From NCBI RefSeq assembly GCF_020360975.1, contig NW_025408688.1:62001-126000 (forward strand): a stretch of DNA of 64,000 bases. The letters are read 5' to 3'. A model generated the notes under the pieces. That model saw only the letters and a program-made list of their open reading frames with translations. It ran no database searches and had not been told where the DNA came from. Shown one piece after another: positions 24,105 to 35,175 of the stretch. The position numbers and the translations under genes were made by a program. Position 1 is the first letter of the stretch. Each line of letters opens with the position of its first letter. This DNA comes from Hirsutella rhossiliensis. Its lineage: Eukaryota; Ascomycota; Sordariomycetes; Hypocreales; Ophiocordycipitaceae.

Positions 24105-26748
24105 TTACGCCAAGAGCACCCGAGCAATCATTCGCGCCAGCGGTCCAATTATCTGATCGTACGGGGGCGCCAACTCCCCCGAGAAAGTGTCCGCAAATGT
24201 GAAACGTGTCAGCTCGCTGACGAAGAAATGACCATCCGGTGATATTCCACAATCGTATCGCGCTCCAACATGTACAGTCTCGAACCTCTCGCCCTTTAAT
24301 TGACGAATCTGAGTGTCGGTTTCCAGTACGAAATCCAAGAGCTCATCTCGCTTCTGCTTTCTGGCAGTTTCATCGTCCTGGGAGTGCCAGTTGAAGTCGC
24401 TGAGTTGGAGTTGCCGCAGAGCCATCGGCTTGGCACGCGCATCCCAATCTTCTTTTGTTCTGAAGGCAGCGAGCACTTGTCCCCCGCACACCATGACCCT
24501 GAACTCGCCAATTTTCCTAAATGTCGGAATAAATTCCTGATGGAAATAGAATATACCTTGTTCTCGCACACCCGAACGTTGAGCGCGTTTGGTAGGCTTG
24601 GTGCGCCTAGCCACTCGATCTTGCGTCGGAGTCGTGCATAGCAGCTTCCCGCGTTGTGTGACAGGGACAACATGAACGTGAACCCCAGCGCAGCTGTAGC
24701 TTCTCTTCAAGACCATAAGACCGCTCTCTACATCACGGAGTGCACAGTGGCCCCTTCCGAAGCACGTCCTTGGTCGCCAGGTCTGCAGCTTCGCAGCGAT
24801 GTCGTCCATTACCCTGACGTCGCCTACCTTATTCCGGCACCAGGACAGTTCCGTTTTGCTTGGGTAGACTCGCATATTACCCATCACAGCCTCCAAGTAA
24901 TCAGTGGTGTCGTAGAGCCTTCTCACTAGGCCAGATGTGTCGCAGCTCGTGTCGGATACATATACAAGAACTTCATCGCAGCTAGAATTTTGCACCGTAT
25001 GTATCAAGTTCTGTTCATCCAGCTTCCAGTTGCAGAAATCGACGGTTGCGGAAGATATGTGGACAGCAAAGAGCATCATCAAGACTGACTGGTGTATGAA
25101 CACCACACCGTTACTATCGTACTCAATGAAAGAAGATCCAAGTCTGGCTTCGAGATCTTTCACCACGTGTTCGGAAACTGACTGAAATGGAGAACAGTGG
25201 TCGTTGAAGAGTTCCAGGTCTTTAAAGCAAACACGGACGTGGATGAACGAGTTTTCCCGGATGCTTCCGTCGCCAGCTGGAATGCCGACCCACACGACGT
25301 GTCGTGTCTTTGCCGGGCGAAGAGGACGCTGTAGCTGCAGGGCATTGCGTTCGCCTCTGAGCGGTATTGTCAAGTGGTGAAAAAATCCCCGCCAAAGGTT
25401 TTGATCAATCGGAGCCTGTATCTCAACGTTCATGGCAATGGAAAAAGCTTCAAGGAGGAGACAGAGGTTGAAGTCTTCAGTCAAGGGGGGGTGTGCTATC
25501 TCGCTCAGTGTCGCACCCCGAAAGCACGGGTAACGTTCGATGCTATGCCGGGCCTTGTCTAGGATCTCTTTTCGCATAGACTCTGTCGAGGCGCTGGTGA
25601 TGACGGCTGCGTGGCCGCTGCTAATGATCGCAATAGCCCAGGTATTTTCCGACTGCAGCGGAAGGAGAGCTTTAGTGTCGCGGCGCTCTATACGCGATTG
25701 GCAGCTAAACGCGGGTAAGTCTGGGCGTGCAACCTTGAAGATCCCTTGACCAAGCTCCTCGAAGTGATCGAGTAGATTGGCGGGGTAGATCTCGTCCGAT
25801 ATCTGCCCTCGTTGACCGTCCTCATCGCGCGACGTCAGCAGGGTTGAAAAGAGACGAGACCAAGCAGAGGCATTAATGCATGCCGTGATGGTCATGCCTA
25901 GGACGCTACGCAAACCACTAACAGCAAGATAAAGATCGCGAGCAGCCTCGTTCCTACAGTCGCAAGTACGGCCAGGATCATTCGGGCCGTCGTTAGGTTG
26001 GTGGCAGGATAAAGAGTCGAATGAGATATCGGGTTGGAGCGAAAGATAGCTTAAGCAAAACTCTTTGACCGTTCCCGCAATGTCGTAGTTCGCCACTGAT
26101 CCTGATCCGTAGATGGTTGCAAAGCTTCGATCTCGGTTGATGACTGTTAGGGCCTTTTGGTTGTCGATATTTAGCACCAGGACGATGATAGCTGTGTCAT
26201 TAGGTGTGGCTCTCCATCCCACCCAGCCGTATCGACATTGACTGTCATGGTTTTACCAGGCCAATATTTTGAAGCACCCGAAGGGTTTTGTAGGTGAGGT
26301 CGTAGCGCTCTGGCGAGGCGTCTCGCAAGAGAACTTGCTCGGCTTTTTCGCAGTCTATCGGCGTCCATGTATCCTTGCGCCTTGGTTTACCCCGTTTTCG
26401 TTCCAGACGAGCCCTGTCTAGGGCGGAAAAGATGGCGTCCAAGTCCTCGTGTGGAAACTTTTCAACGAGCTCGTAAAGTTTCATGACAAATTTGTGGCTC
26501 GCACCTTGAATTCGACGTAGTAATGCATTCTCGTCAGATTTAAGTTTTTCAGCAATCACCAACGTTAGCCTTTTCCCCTTGCCTCCTCGCCGCTGAACAG
26601 GCCGCCATTCTCGTGACATTGGATTGAACCCCCGCCCAGACACTCGCTGCAGTGGAAGCTTATAGGTCGTCTGCAATCGAGGAACTTCGCTCTGGAAGAA
26701 GCTGAGACTTCGAATAAGTAATCCGCTACGAGGGTTGAGCCCAGTCAA
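24105..26748 (-). CDS. Large protein with ATP-grasp-like C-terminus
   Basis: Two minus-strand ORFs: 26748-26245 (~167 codons, basic, ending LQNIGLVKP) and 26222-24105 (705 codons). The second begins at a GTG, so the two are probably one gene joined by an unresolved intron or indel at ~26225-26245. Its last ~230 residues resemble an ATP-grasp fold: LMVLKRSYSCAGVHVHVV, then FYFHQEFIPTFRKIGEFRVM, GGQVLAAFRT, and a terminal YDCGISPDGHFFVSELTRF in place of the metal-binding D..NE strands. ATP-grasp enzymes ligate carboxylates to amines or thiols; the substrate here is unknown. It is among the longest intact reading frames in the window. Confidence 0.55.
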
Positions 26749-26939
26749 TGCTTTTGAGACGGTAAGGGAAGCGGAAGGTGGGCCATCAACCGGCCTCCGG
26801 TGCTCAGTGAAAGGATTGTGGTCAAAGTCGGGGGAAGGGTTCCTGAAACCCGAGACTTATAGCAGCCGGCGCTACGTAACCTTAAATAGCTTCTGGAATT
26901 AGCGCGAATGCACCAGTTAGGTTCAGTTGGTGGGGGTAC

Positions 26940-27300
26940 CCATCCAAACCCTGCCACGTCGAACCTTGCCACATCAAACCTTGCCACATTAAACCTTGCC
27001 ATCTCAAACCCTGCCACGTCAAACCTTGCCACGTCGAACCTTGCCACATCAAACCTTGCCGCATCAAACCTTGCCACGTCGAACCTTGCCACATCAAACC
27101 TTGCCACATTAAACCTTGCCATCTCAAACCTTGCCACGTCAAACCTTGCCACATCAAACCTTGCCACATTAAACCTTGCCATCTCAAACCTTGCCACGTC
27201 GAACCTTGCCACGTCGAACCTTGCCACATCAAACCTTGCCACATCAAACCTTGCCGCATCAAACCTTGCCACGTCAAACCATGCCAAATAAATCCTTGCC
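26940..27300. repeat. 15-bp minisatellite (AACCTTGCCACATCA units)
   Basis: About 23 tandem 15-mers with CATCA / CGTCG / CATTA / CATCTC variants. As 15 is a multiple of 3, one minus-strand frame (26745-27302) reads a pentapeptide repeat (ARFDV), another reads WQGLM, and a plus-strand frame reads TSNLA. It lies just upstream of the ATP-grasp-like gene. I treat it as intergenic, though the ARFDV frame runs on to 26745. Confidence 0.9.
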
Positions 27301-28618
27301 ATATCAAACCATCAAACATTGCCGTTCTAAACCTCGTCATTCCAGATTCAGCGACTCTTCCTCAACCTCGCTTGCATTGTATTGCATTAGTTACTGTTGG
27401 GGAGTCCTGTAGCTTCCGTTCCTAGAACAAATGCGAATGGCCAATTTCAACCTTCATTATGCTCAACAGGCGCTTCCCGCTGTCCCGGAAGAAAATCGTT
27501 AAGTTACAGAATGCCGACGCAGCCACCGACGACGTCAGAAATGAATCACTCTCTTTGGGGTGTCACATTACGTAGTGCAGCAGCTCGAGCGTCAAGACCA
27601 GGCTGCGCGATGACGCTACGGAAGGCCGCGACTATCCGTCGGATTTTGTGGGTGTATCAAGCTACGACACGGCCAGAGTCGAGTTAGACGAGAAAGCTAT
27701 CAATGAATTGGGGATGGCGTCCGCAAAAGCATGTGTTCCTTTGCGGGGCTACTAAGTGGACTGCAGCCATTCCATAATCCATCGTATCACGGGGCAGACC
27801 TAGGATGCCAGGAAGATCTATGTTGTGCTGTGAGGAGGGCAAACTACGGAGGTGGAACAGAGTCTAGACTAAGTATAGGAGGCACGTGACAGAACCCAGG
27901 TTGGTGCCGTGACACATCGTGTGCTTCCATTTCCTTACAGTAATGGTTAGCACAGCATAGATCCTTCATGCTTCATGTCTCGCTTTGATCTTCTCGAAAG
28001 AGTCCTCGAGGCTTATATCACGCATCTAACCCTGCTACTAACTCCATTTCACGGCCGCCACCGATATATTGGAGCTCATCACTCGTTTCTCACGTTGTCC
28101 TTTTCGCCTCGCCTCGGTTGTCCTTGACCCATTGAGGTTCAACCTGCACCTCATATGGAGTCCCTTGCTACTGTATAGCTCGCGCAGGCCATCCAGACCT
28201 CCCTTCCAAACTTACTCATTGCTTCAAATGTGCCTGCTCTGTCCGTTTCCTTCCCCATAGCTTCTTCAGCTCAAATGAGAAGCACCCGTACCTCTTCAAT
28301 CTTCTAAATCACGTGGTCGAATGCCTCAATGGCCTTCTGAAGGTTTGTTTCGTCATGTCCACCGCTTCTGGCTCAGCCATGGATACGCTGCCGGCCATTA
28401 CGCTTGGACGTGCCGCTACTTTGAGCTGATTCCTTGTCAAGGTTCAAGCGAGCCGCGGGGTGACTCTATTGCATTCACACCATCAAGGTGGTTTGGAGAC
28501 AGAAACAGCTGCCGCCTTAAGCTCATATGAAACACTGTCGGTGCTCAATATTTGGCCCTCGAATTGGCCGGTATGTATAATTGCTGCAGTAACTCTAAAC
28601 TAAGGCTCAATAGGTACC
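27301..28618. other. Intergenic, no supported gene
   Basis: Only short ORFs without domains. Confidence 0.5.
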
Positions 28619-28919
28619 TGTCGGTGGACCAGGGTAGCCCTGTTAAGGAGGGTCCAGGGACCCGGAGAAGGGATTCCTGGCCTATGTAGCAGGAACGCAT
28701 GAGGACTTCCTGAGTAAGGAAGGCTACCCCTTTATGCGTGGGCACAGCCACGTATGCGTGGGTAGAGCCCATTACTCAGGAGGTCCCCAGAAGTCCCTAA
28801 GACCTCCTGTATAAATAGCCCCTTCAGACTGCCCCTTTAGACATAGAACATGCATCTTGAACCTTCGTGTGTGACCCCCTTCTTATTCCGATGTGTATTG
28901 GCATAACGTTCCACCAACA
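28619..28919 (+). mobile_element. Solo LTR of a second family
   Basis: 301 bp with imperfect inverted ends TGTCGGTGGACC / GTTCCACCAACA, flanked by perfect GTACC duplications (28614-28618 and 28920-28924). It contains a TATAAATAGCCCC promoter-like box. No internal sequence remains. Its size and TATA context resemble the 721/6467 family, but the sequence differs. Confidence 0.9.
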
Positions 28920-28924
28920 GTACC

Positions 28925-29484
28925 GTATTCGCGTGCTTGGAACGCCGTAGACTACTGGGAAGTGCCAAGCTGACCAAGCGATGGTGAACCATAGCAAAGC
29001 ATCGACGTATGAGCCTCAACTCTCGTTATGGGATACGTATGAGTAAAGTCAGACCAAAAGAACAAGATTAGAAAGTCGGGCTCTTCGCTTGAGAAGAAGA
29101 TCATCGAATTGGGCGAAATCGGAAATACCATGGCGATTTTAATCTATGCTAATCCAATGCGCCGCCGATTGCTTTGCGCAGCTCATGTTCCTGGTGGGGA
29201 GGACTTACCAACCAGATCTAAATCGCACCGTATGTTTAAGGCACAAACGTTCCGGTAGATCAAGACTGAGAATAATAGGTCAGAGATCACTTGCGGATAC
29301 AAGCCGTATCCCGTTGATTAGGCCAGCAACCGAACGCTGGAAACCGATGATAATACATTACAAACAGGCCGCTCATTTTCAGCAGCCGGCGACTTAGTAT
29401 CCTTGACGAATGACTTCAGATGGATAATCAAACTCCACATAATTTCCGATAGCCGCCCTTACTATTGCTCTGCATGAGAAAGGG
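28925..29484. other. Intergenic, no supported gene
   Basis: No recognisable coding sequence. Confidence 0.5.
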
Positions 29485-30525
29485 CTAGTTGCGGCGAAGT
29501 GCTGCGATGTCTGATCGAGAGGTTCTGTGCAATTTGAGGCCGGGCAAATGTGACAAGAGTGTCAAACGACATTCCGCCTCAGTCGAGGACGTGTCTCGAC
29601 CCACATGGGCACCGTTCTTGTGTATATAACTGGGACCTTCGTCCCCTTGACTTGGGCAGTGGTTAAGGCCAATAGACTCTCTATAACCGTCATATGCATG
29701 GCATCTCTCATTTCCTTTGACAAAAAGCTGCCGAGTCGAGATAATGAGCCAAGCAAATTCTACCAGTTTTCTCTCGCCGGGTCGAGCTACTCTAAACCCA
29801 TCCCATGTACCACTTTGACGCCGCGTATAGAAGAAGTTAATCGTCTTAGTCGGGCTCTCGAGGAATCGCTTAACAGACTGACCATCACGGTGGCGAAGTA
29901 CGATAGCAAACCTTTCGCGAACCGCCTTTTTCCTCTTCCACGTTACCCCTTCGATCCCTTGAATTAGCCGGTGCCCAATTTTCTCTAAGACAGACTGGTT
30001 ATCGTAGTAAATAGCATATGTCGACACCCCACGTCCCTCTCGGCGAAGAAGTCTTGCTGGATCTTGGATCGATAGGGACTCAGACGATCTAATAGCATCG
30101 TAAATATGCAAGGTAATTCCAGAACCCTCAAGGTGAACCTCTGAATTGGCTTTATCGAATGTGTGGGGCTTCAAGGAATGAAATAGGGTTTGCTTTGTGA
30201 ATTGAACGTCCCCGCCCCAGTCGTTAGTGAGCAATGCTAGGTACGCTCCTTGTGTCTTTCCCTTGGAGACTTTGATGAGATCCTTGCCGATCAAGCACGG
30301 GACTGGTTGTTTGTTGATATGCCCATATGTTATATCAACAACTTCTTGAAGCCAAGCTTCGTCCTTGAACAAATGGGCCCATATACTTGCAGATTCCTTG
30401 ATCCTTGATGGAACTTCGCGGTGGTTCTGCGTTTTGAAAAGCGAGTCTTTCGATAACGGTGAGAGGTAGCTCACGATTTGAATGAAAATATCGTATGGAG
30501 TTCTTGTCAGAGCCGAAGCAACCAT
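29485..30525 (-). CDS. F-box-like protein
   Basis: A 346-codon ORF from ATG 30525. Residues 7-50 look like an F-box (RTPYDIFIQIVSYLS, then IWAHLFKDEAWLQ), the motif that docks Skp1 in SCF ubiquitin ligases. The remainder has no recognised repeat. In the last third another frame (29756-29562: GSFLSKEMRDAMHMTVIESL) looks more natural than the long ORF, so a frameshift near 29750 is likely and the real C-terminus may differ. The substrate is unknown. Confidence 0.55.
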   Translation of the reverse strand: MVASALTRTPYDIFIQIVSYLSPLSKDSLFKTQNHREVPSRIKESASIWAHLFKDEAWLQEVVDITYGHINKQPVPCLIGKDLIKVSKGKTQGAYLALLTNDWGGDVQFTKQTLFHSLKPHTFDKANSEVHLEGSGITLHIYDAIRSSESLSIQDPARLLRREGRGVSTYAIYYDNQSVLEKIGHRLIQGIEGVTWKRKKAVRERFAIVLRHRDGQSVKRFLESPTKTINFFYTRRQSGTWDGFRVARPGERKLVEFAWLIISTRQLFVKGNERCHAYDGYRESIGLNHCPSQGDEGPSYIHKNGAHVGRDTSSTEAECRLTLLSHLPGLKLHRTSRSDIAALRRN

Positions 30526-30867
30526 TTTTCAAGGACTTATAGGAGAGCTGTGTGCACATAACTCTTCAGTCATGTGGTGTTCATACCCATTATATATACA
30601 CAGAGCTCTTCTGGGGGAAACAGCAAGTATCAGCCAAGTGCATTAAGCTGCTTTATGACAATGTTGGCTCTGGAAAAGCCTGAGGCTTCTATTAATTAAC
30701 ACAGCCGAAATCAGCCATTTTCATATCACGCACTGGACCTCGTAAGGCACGGAATAAACACCAGCAATCACGACAGCAGTCTCCGCACTTGTTGCCCTTG
30801 AGCCATACTGGTTTCTGATTTCGCCGCGTGTTGCACTCTGGATCACATGATATCCATTAAGTCACCT
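30526..30867. other. Intergenic, likely promoter side of the F-box gene
   Basis: No coding signal. A TATATATA stretch at about 30592 lies ~65 bp upstream of the F-box start. Confidence 0.4.
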
Positions 30868-32031
30868 TCACTCATTTAGCGGACTCCTTTCTTCCTTTTC
30901 CATGTACTCAGCGCTCGAAGAGCCACCTTCACATAACCGTCGGGACTGTGCTTTCTCCCTCAGCGGTCTCGCAAAGTCGACAGGAAGCATAAGACGGTCC
31001 CGCTCGATGCATGCCAAAAACTTGTCGGCCCCGTGCCTCAATAGGATCTCTACGTTTTGCAGGCGGCCCCACAATGCTGCCTCCATGAGAGGAGTGCGGC
31101 CGTTGATGTCTGCGGCGTTCGCATTGGCACCCTTGGAGAGAAGAAGGTCAACCGTCTTAGGTACTGCTCGCACGCAGCCATGTGCAGAGCAGTCGTCCCA
31201 GATATCTCCACCGCGGCTTCCCTCAAGCTTGTCTTCTCGTCCTCATCATCGGACGCCTCGCTAAGCAGCCCGTCCCATGAGTCAACTCCATGCAGAAAGA
31301 TTTTCGCATCGGAATGGGTCCCAAGGTACTTTCGAACATATGGGACGTTACCCTGCACTATCTGTGTCACCACGGTGTCGATCGTCCTGTACGAAAATTT
31401 CTGGGATATTGTCTCGGTCTCGGTCGCGCATGCTCACTTCGGTTCTTTTCGACTTGCCCTCTGAAGAAGTGCCTCAGTCGCTCTGCCTCGTCATCATCTA
31501 GGACCCCAACGCCAGATGCGAGTGAAACGTGCCACGAAAGACTCTCGGTTTTCTACCTCATGAGTGGAAGAATCTCCTTCCACGAATAATCTGATAGAGT
31601 GCGTGGCGCTGCTGCTACACTGCGACCCAATTCGCAACGGCGAAGTCCGGACTCTGAAGTACCAAATTGAGTTTCCCATTCACCCGCCTCATTTCGGCTA
31701 TGAGATCGATAAGCAGAACGTTCGATTCGTCGCCGGCGAAGCTCTGGAGATCTTCTGCCTGATCGGGCGATACAGGTATCGTAAGAGCCCTCATTTCCTG
31801 TTCACGAGTCGGTGAGGAAGACTTTGACCGCTGACTTGGGCGGCGTTGAGCTGCCGCGCTGAAAGCGGCCGAGTTCGCCAGAAAAACGCTGGTTTTGCAA
31901 TCGTATTGCTTGCAGGCTGGACCATTAGCTAATCCCGCTTGCGAGGGCGCCATATGAGGCCCAACGGGACGGCTCGCCTTATCCTCATCTTGCTTTTGCC
32001 TCCAGAGACGGCCATTGCTCTTATTGCGCAT
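30868..32031 (-). pseudogene. Ankyrin-repeat protein gene, frameshifted
   Basis: The C-terminal part (31173-30868) has ankyrin units: [21 protein letters not shown], then [24 protein letters not shown]. An overlapping frame (31373-31050) ends in [10 protein letters not shown], the start of the preceding unit, so one indel near 31170 splits the array. Further upstream (32031-31615) a frame ends in a helical segment (LLIDLIAEMRRVNGKLNLVL) typical of the N-terminal helices of fungal ankyrin proteins. Several frame changes lie between. Ankyrin repeats mediate protein binding; the partner is unknown. Confidence 0.6.
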
Positions 32032-32344
32032 GATATGGCGCTGGCTTCGATAATCACTTTTTGGAGAAATAACGGCCCATCCCCCCTTAAAAGGGACGAG
32101 AAAGCAATAAAGAAGGGTGATTTCACCATCTGACGTCAGCTGTCGATCTGCCTTTCCCCATCACAAGGAAGCTCTTTGGTCTTCACACGAGTCGCGTGTT
32201 GTGGAAGTGTCTATATACATACCTCATTATTATGGACTCGCATGGTACGAAAGCCCTTTGAGTAATATCAAGAACTGTACAGACAGCCTTGGCCAAGCGA
32301 GCCGTGAACGATATGGCGCTTCGTCGGACGAACGACCTGCGCGT

Positions 32345-32916
32345 ATGACAGCATACGTGGCCATGTTGTGCGAATTTGAAAATACGCCCTCAAATACAAC
32401 ATCGCTGCGAGCGCGCTCGTGGCTGCTCCTTGCCGGCTACCTTGTCTTCCCGTCCACATTCGCCTCGCTCCGTAAGTCTTCAGTACTTGAAAAGGCGGGC
32501 GCCATCGGTCATTCGGTGGACAGTCTGGCGCGCGATGTGCCACTCACCGTCTTTGCTTCGCTCTTTTGCCTGTCCTCAACGATTGGGCTGCTATGGCTCT
32601 GGTGGAAGCTTCAGACAAATTACATTTGGGTCCAGCGACGCATCCTTCTGTAAGTCTAGAGTCATAAATAGCTTGATTTCAACTGAGGAGTTGCCTCTGA
32701 TATCGCCCTTCCTCAATGTAGACCCATCCTGATGAACTCAGCTATGGGCCTTTGTCGACTCTGTTGAACGTCTACACGACGCACGGCGGACACTGGTCTG
32801 TGACAGCTAAAATCACCGCCGGAGTGACGGGGGGCTGGTTCATACTTTGCAGCAGTCTTTACGTATTCTACGAAAAAATACTCGTCCCTCCGCTCGAACA
32901 CATATATATCACGTGA
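32345..32916 (+). CDS. Four-TM fungal membrane protein, two exons
   Basis: Start ATG 32345 (MTAYVAMLCEFENTPSN). Intron 32650-32721 (GTAAGT..ATGTAG) joins RRILL to PILMNSAMGL. Predicted membrane segments are WLLLAGYLVFPSTF, LTVFASLFCLSSTIGLLWLW, ILMNSAMGL with the following STLLNVY, and GGWFILCSSLYVFY; the stop is at 32914-32916. After SAMGL the frame must shift by one base in a TTT run (~32747-32749) to continue as STLLNVYTTHGGHWSVTAKI, which looks authentic. This suggests an undercalled T. The architecture resembles uncharacterised fungal integral membrane proteins; the function is unknown. Confidence 0.6.
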
Positions 32917-33304
32917 AGCAATTGTTTGACGAGTTGTTGCACTAGGCAATAGAAATCTCATTTGAAAGTTATTGGATAGCCTATTCGAGTAATACATGTA
33001 TCACTATTATCATACCCGAAGACGTCTCCAGAGCAAGAAGCAACGTATCGAGTACTATCTGCTCATTTGTATGTCTGAGGGAGAGTCGCCGCGAAGCTCC
33101 CTCTGAACGGTCTTGCCGCTTCCGTACGCGTTGTCTTTGACGCCGGGCCCCTTAGTCTAAGTGCTGTCGGCCGCTGTGCCGGAGATTTGGAAAAAATGAG
33201 GCCGGCATTCGGATCGGCAGACATCTAAATAATAAATAAATACATACTTTTGGCATATTGTTATGTATTGTTTACGGATTCTCCATATTGTTATGTATTC
33301 TTAA
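32917..33304. other. Intergenic with a 16-bp direct repeat
   Basis: CATATTGTTATGTATT occurs at about 33255 and 33285, next to the Copia-2 insertion point. No gene is seen. Confidence 0.5.
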
Positions 33305-33678
33305 TGATGTTAGGCACCTATGTGCCTACAGATACGCATGCGCACAAGCTGTAGGCTGAGTCACAGTCACGACAGGTAGGGTAACCGGTGATGACTTCAA
33401 TTGTAACTAACTAGGGAAGAGGAAGCTATTCACAAGAAACGGAATGTGCACCTGGTAATGGGGGCATGCAGCCGGGGCTGCGTGCCCTGATCGCGGGTAG
33501 GGTGTCACGTGGAGTCGTGCATGAACCGTGATGGTATCCCGATTGCACGGGTTACTCAGCAGGTTAGTATTCCAACACAGGCAGTCTTTTCTTTCCGTGA
33601 TGGAATTCGAAGCCTGCCGTGCCTGCCCCTCATTCCGGTCTCAATGAAGGAGGCTCGTCATCATGGAGTCGTTTGTCG

Positions 33679-35170
33679 TTAGGTGGTGTCTGCGGTCACG
33701 GGTCGTTGTACATATCCTTCCACTCGAATCGTCAGCCTGTTCGTCTCAATCAACCGTTCCAAAGCACGGTTGGGTGCTGCTTTGGTCATCGCATCAGCCG
33801 GGTTGTCATCCCCATTGATCCAACGGATCTCTGCCATCTCGCGCTGCTCGTAGGACTGCCTTAGCGCCATGATATCAATCATGAGTCGCTTCTCTTTCGT
33901 GGTCCCGAGCTTTACGAGGCATTCGTATAGCGAGTATGAGTCGGTGCAGACAATGAGGGAGTCGGGGTAGGTCCAGCTGCTTGACAATAGCCTGCAGGGT
34001 GGTCGCGATGACAATGGCCATATCGAAACCTTGGACCATGCCGTAGATCTCCGAGGCTAGCACGCTCCGGGTCACTCGCTTGCTCTTCGTAGATGACCAG
34101 TGCAGGACATTGCCTCTGATCGTGAAATCAGCAGGGCTCTGTTCCTCGTTGGCGAGCACAATAACAAAGCCCAGTTGTGAGCTTAGGTCTTTGTTGTTCG
34201 CGAACGAACCGTCCGTGAATACCATTAGCTTCGCAGTCGAAAAGGCCAAGGAACATAGCGGAGTCCTCGTTGCAGGTTGTCGGTCTGCCATTGTATCCGC
34301 TTGTTCAGGGTCTTGTAGTCCGGGGCTTCCGGCTGCTGCACTTGTGCTGCGACTGAGTAGTCGAACGTGGCCTCGGGCTGGCAGATTGATGCGATATATG
34401 CTCGCGCGCGCGCTGTTGGGCGTATTGCTGCGCGCGATCCGTGGAGGAGAGAAAGATGGTGGCTAACTTCTGGCCTTGGCCCTTCTGCTGGATGATAAGG
34501 TCGTCTTTTTCGGCTAGAAGTGTGAAACCATTAAACTCGAGGAGTCGCGGCCGATAGCTGGCTCCTTGGTTTCGAGCGGAGCTTAGCCTTCTGGATCTCT
34601 CTTTCTGCGGCCGCGAACTCAGGGAGGCGAGGAGGAGGTGTCATCCGTCTGCATAGCGACCATGCCGAAGCCGGCGGCTTGATCATTGGAGATCAACAAG
34701 CAGGGGTCAAAGGTGGAATGTGTCATACCGAGGCGCTCACGATGATGCCTATAATATGTCACGAACCAATGGAGACCTGACTCTGCTATGCCATACAGGG
34801 AAGGATGACATGGATGATGGTGTCTGGGGATAGCGGGCACTAATTCCGCTGGGAGGCGTGCGAGTATCGTACGATTCAGGGGTTTTGGACTGAATATATG
34901 CTTGTGTGATATCACGCAGGAAGACGGAGGCTTCACCTGCGAGGAGGGGCAATTGAGAGGAGTAGCCGCTGTGCTGCCGTTGCACGGTCGGCGACTGGGT
35001 AAGGATATTCTCTTTATCACGATCGTTATAGCCTTGAATGACGAGACGGGATTTCTCGTAGGGCCTTGTGGTTGGTCCGAGTCCTTTAACTTCGCGGACC
35101 ATGCGTGCTTTAAAGAGTCTTTGGCCTTTGTGGGCCACGGGTCGAAACGAATGAACTCAAACACACCCTG
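33679..35170 (-). pseudogene. Copia-2 reverse transcriptase and RNase H
   Basis: RT blocks lie in separate frames: FKARMVREVKGL, KSRLVIQGYNDRDKENILTQ, LRDITQAYIQS, SLYGIAESGLHWFVTYY, and the catalytic box VAMQTDDT (QTDD at 34640-34651). RNase H has VFTDGSFANNKDLSSQLGFV, ASEIYGMVQGFD, VCTDSYSLYECL and EIRWINGDDNPADAMTKA. Five or more frame changes are present. Given the LTR homopolymer indels, some may be sequencing errors. Confidence 0.85.
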
Positions 35171-35175
35171 TGCGA

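Noticed and set aside
26882..27340. WQG-repeat ORF on the minus strand
   Set aside because: Alternative frame of the 15-bp minisatellite; no supporting non-repeat coding sequence.
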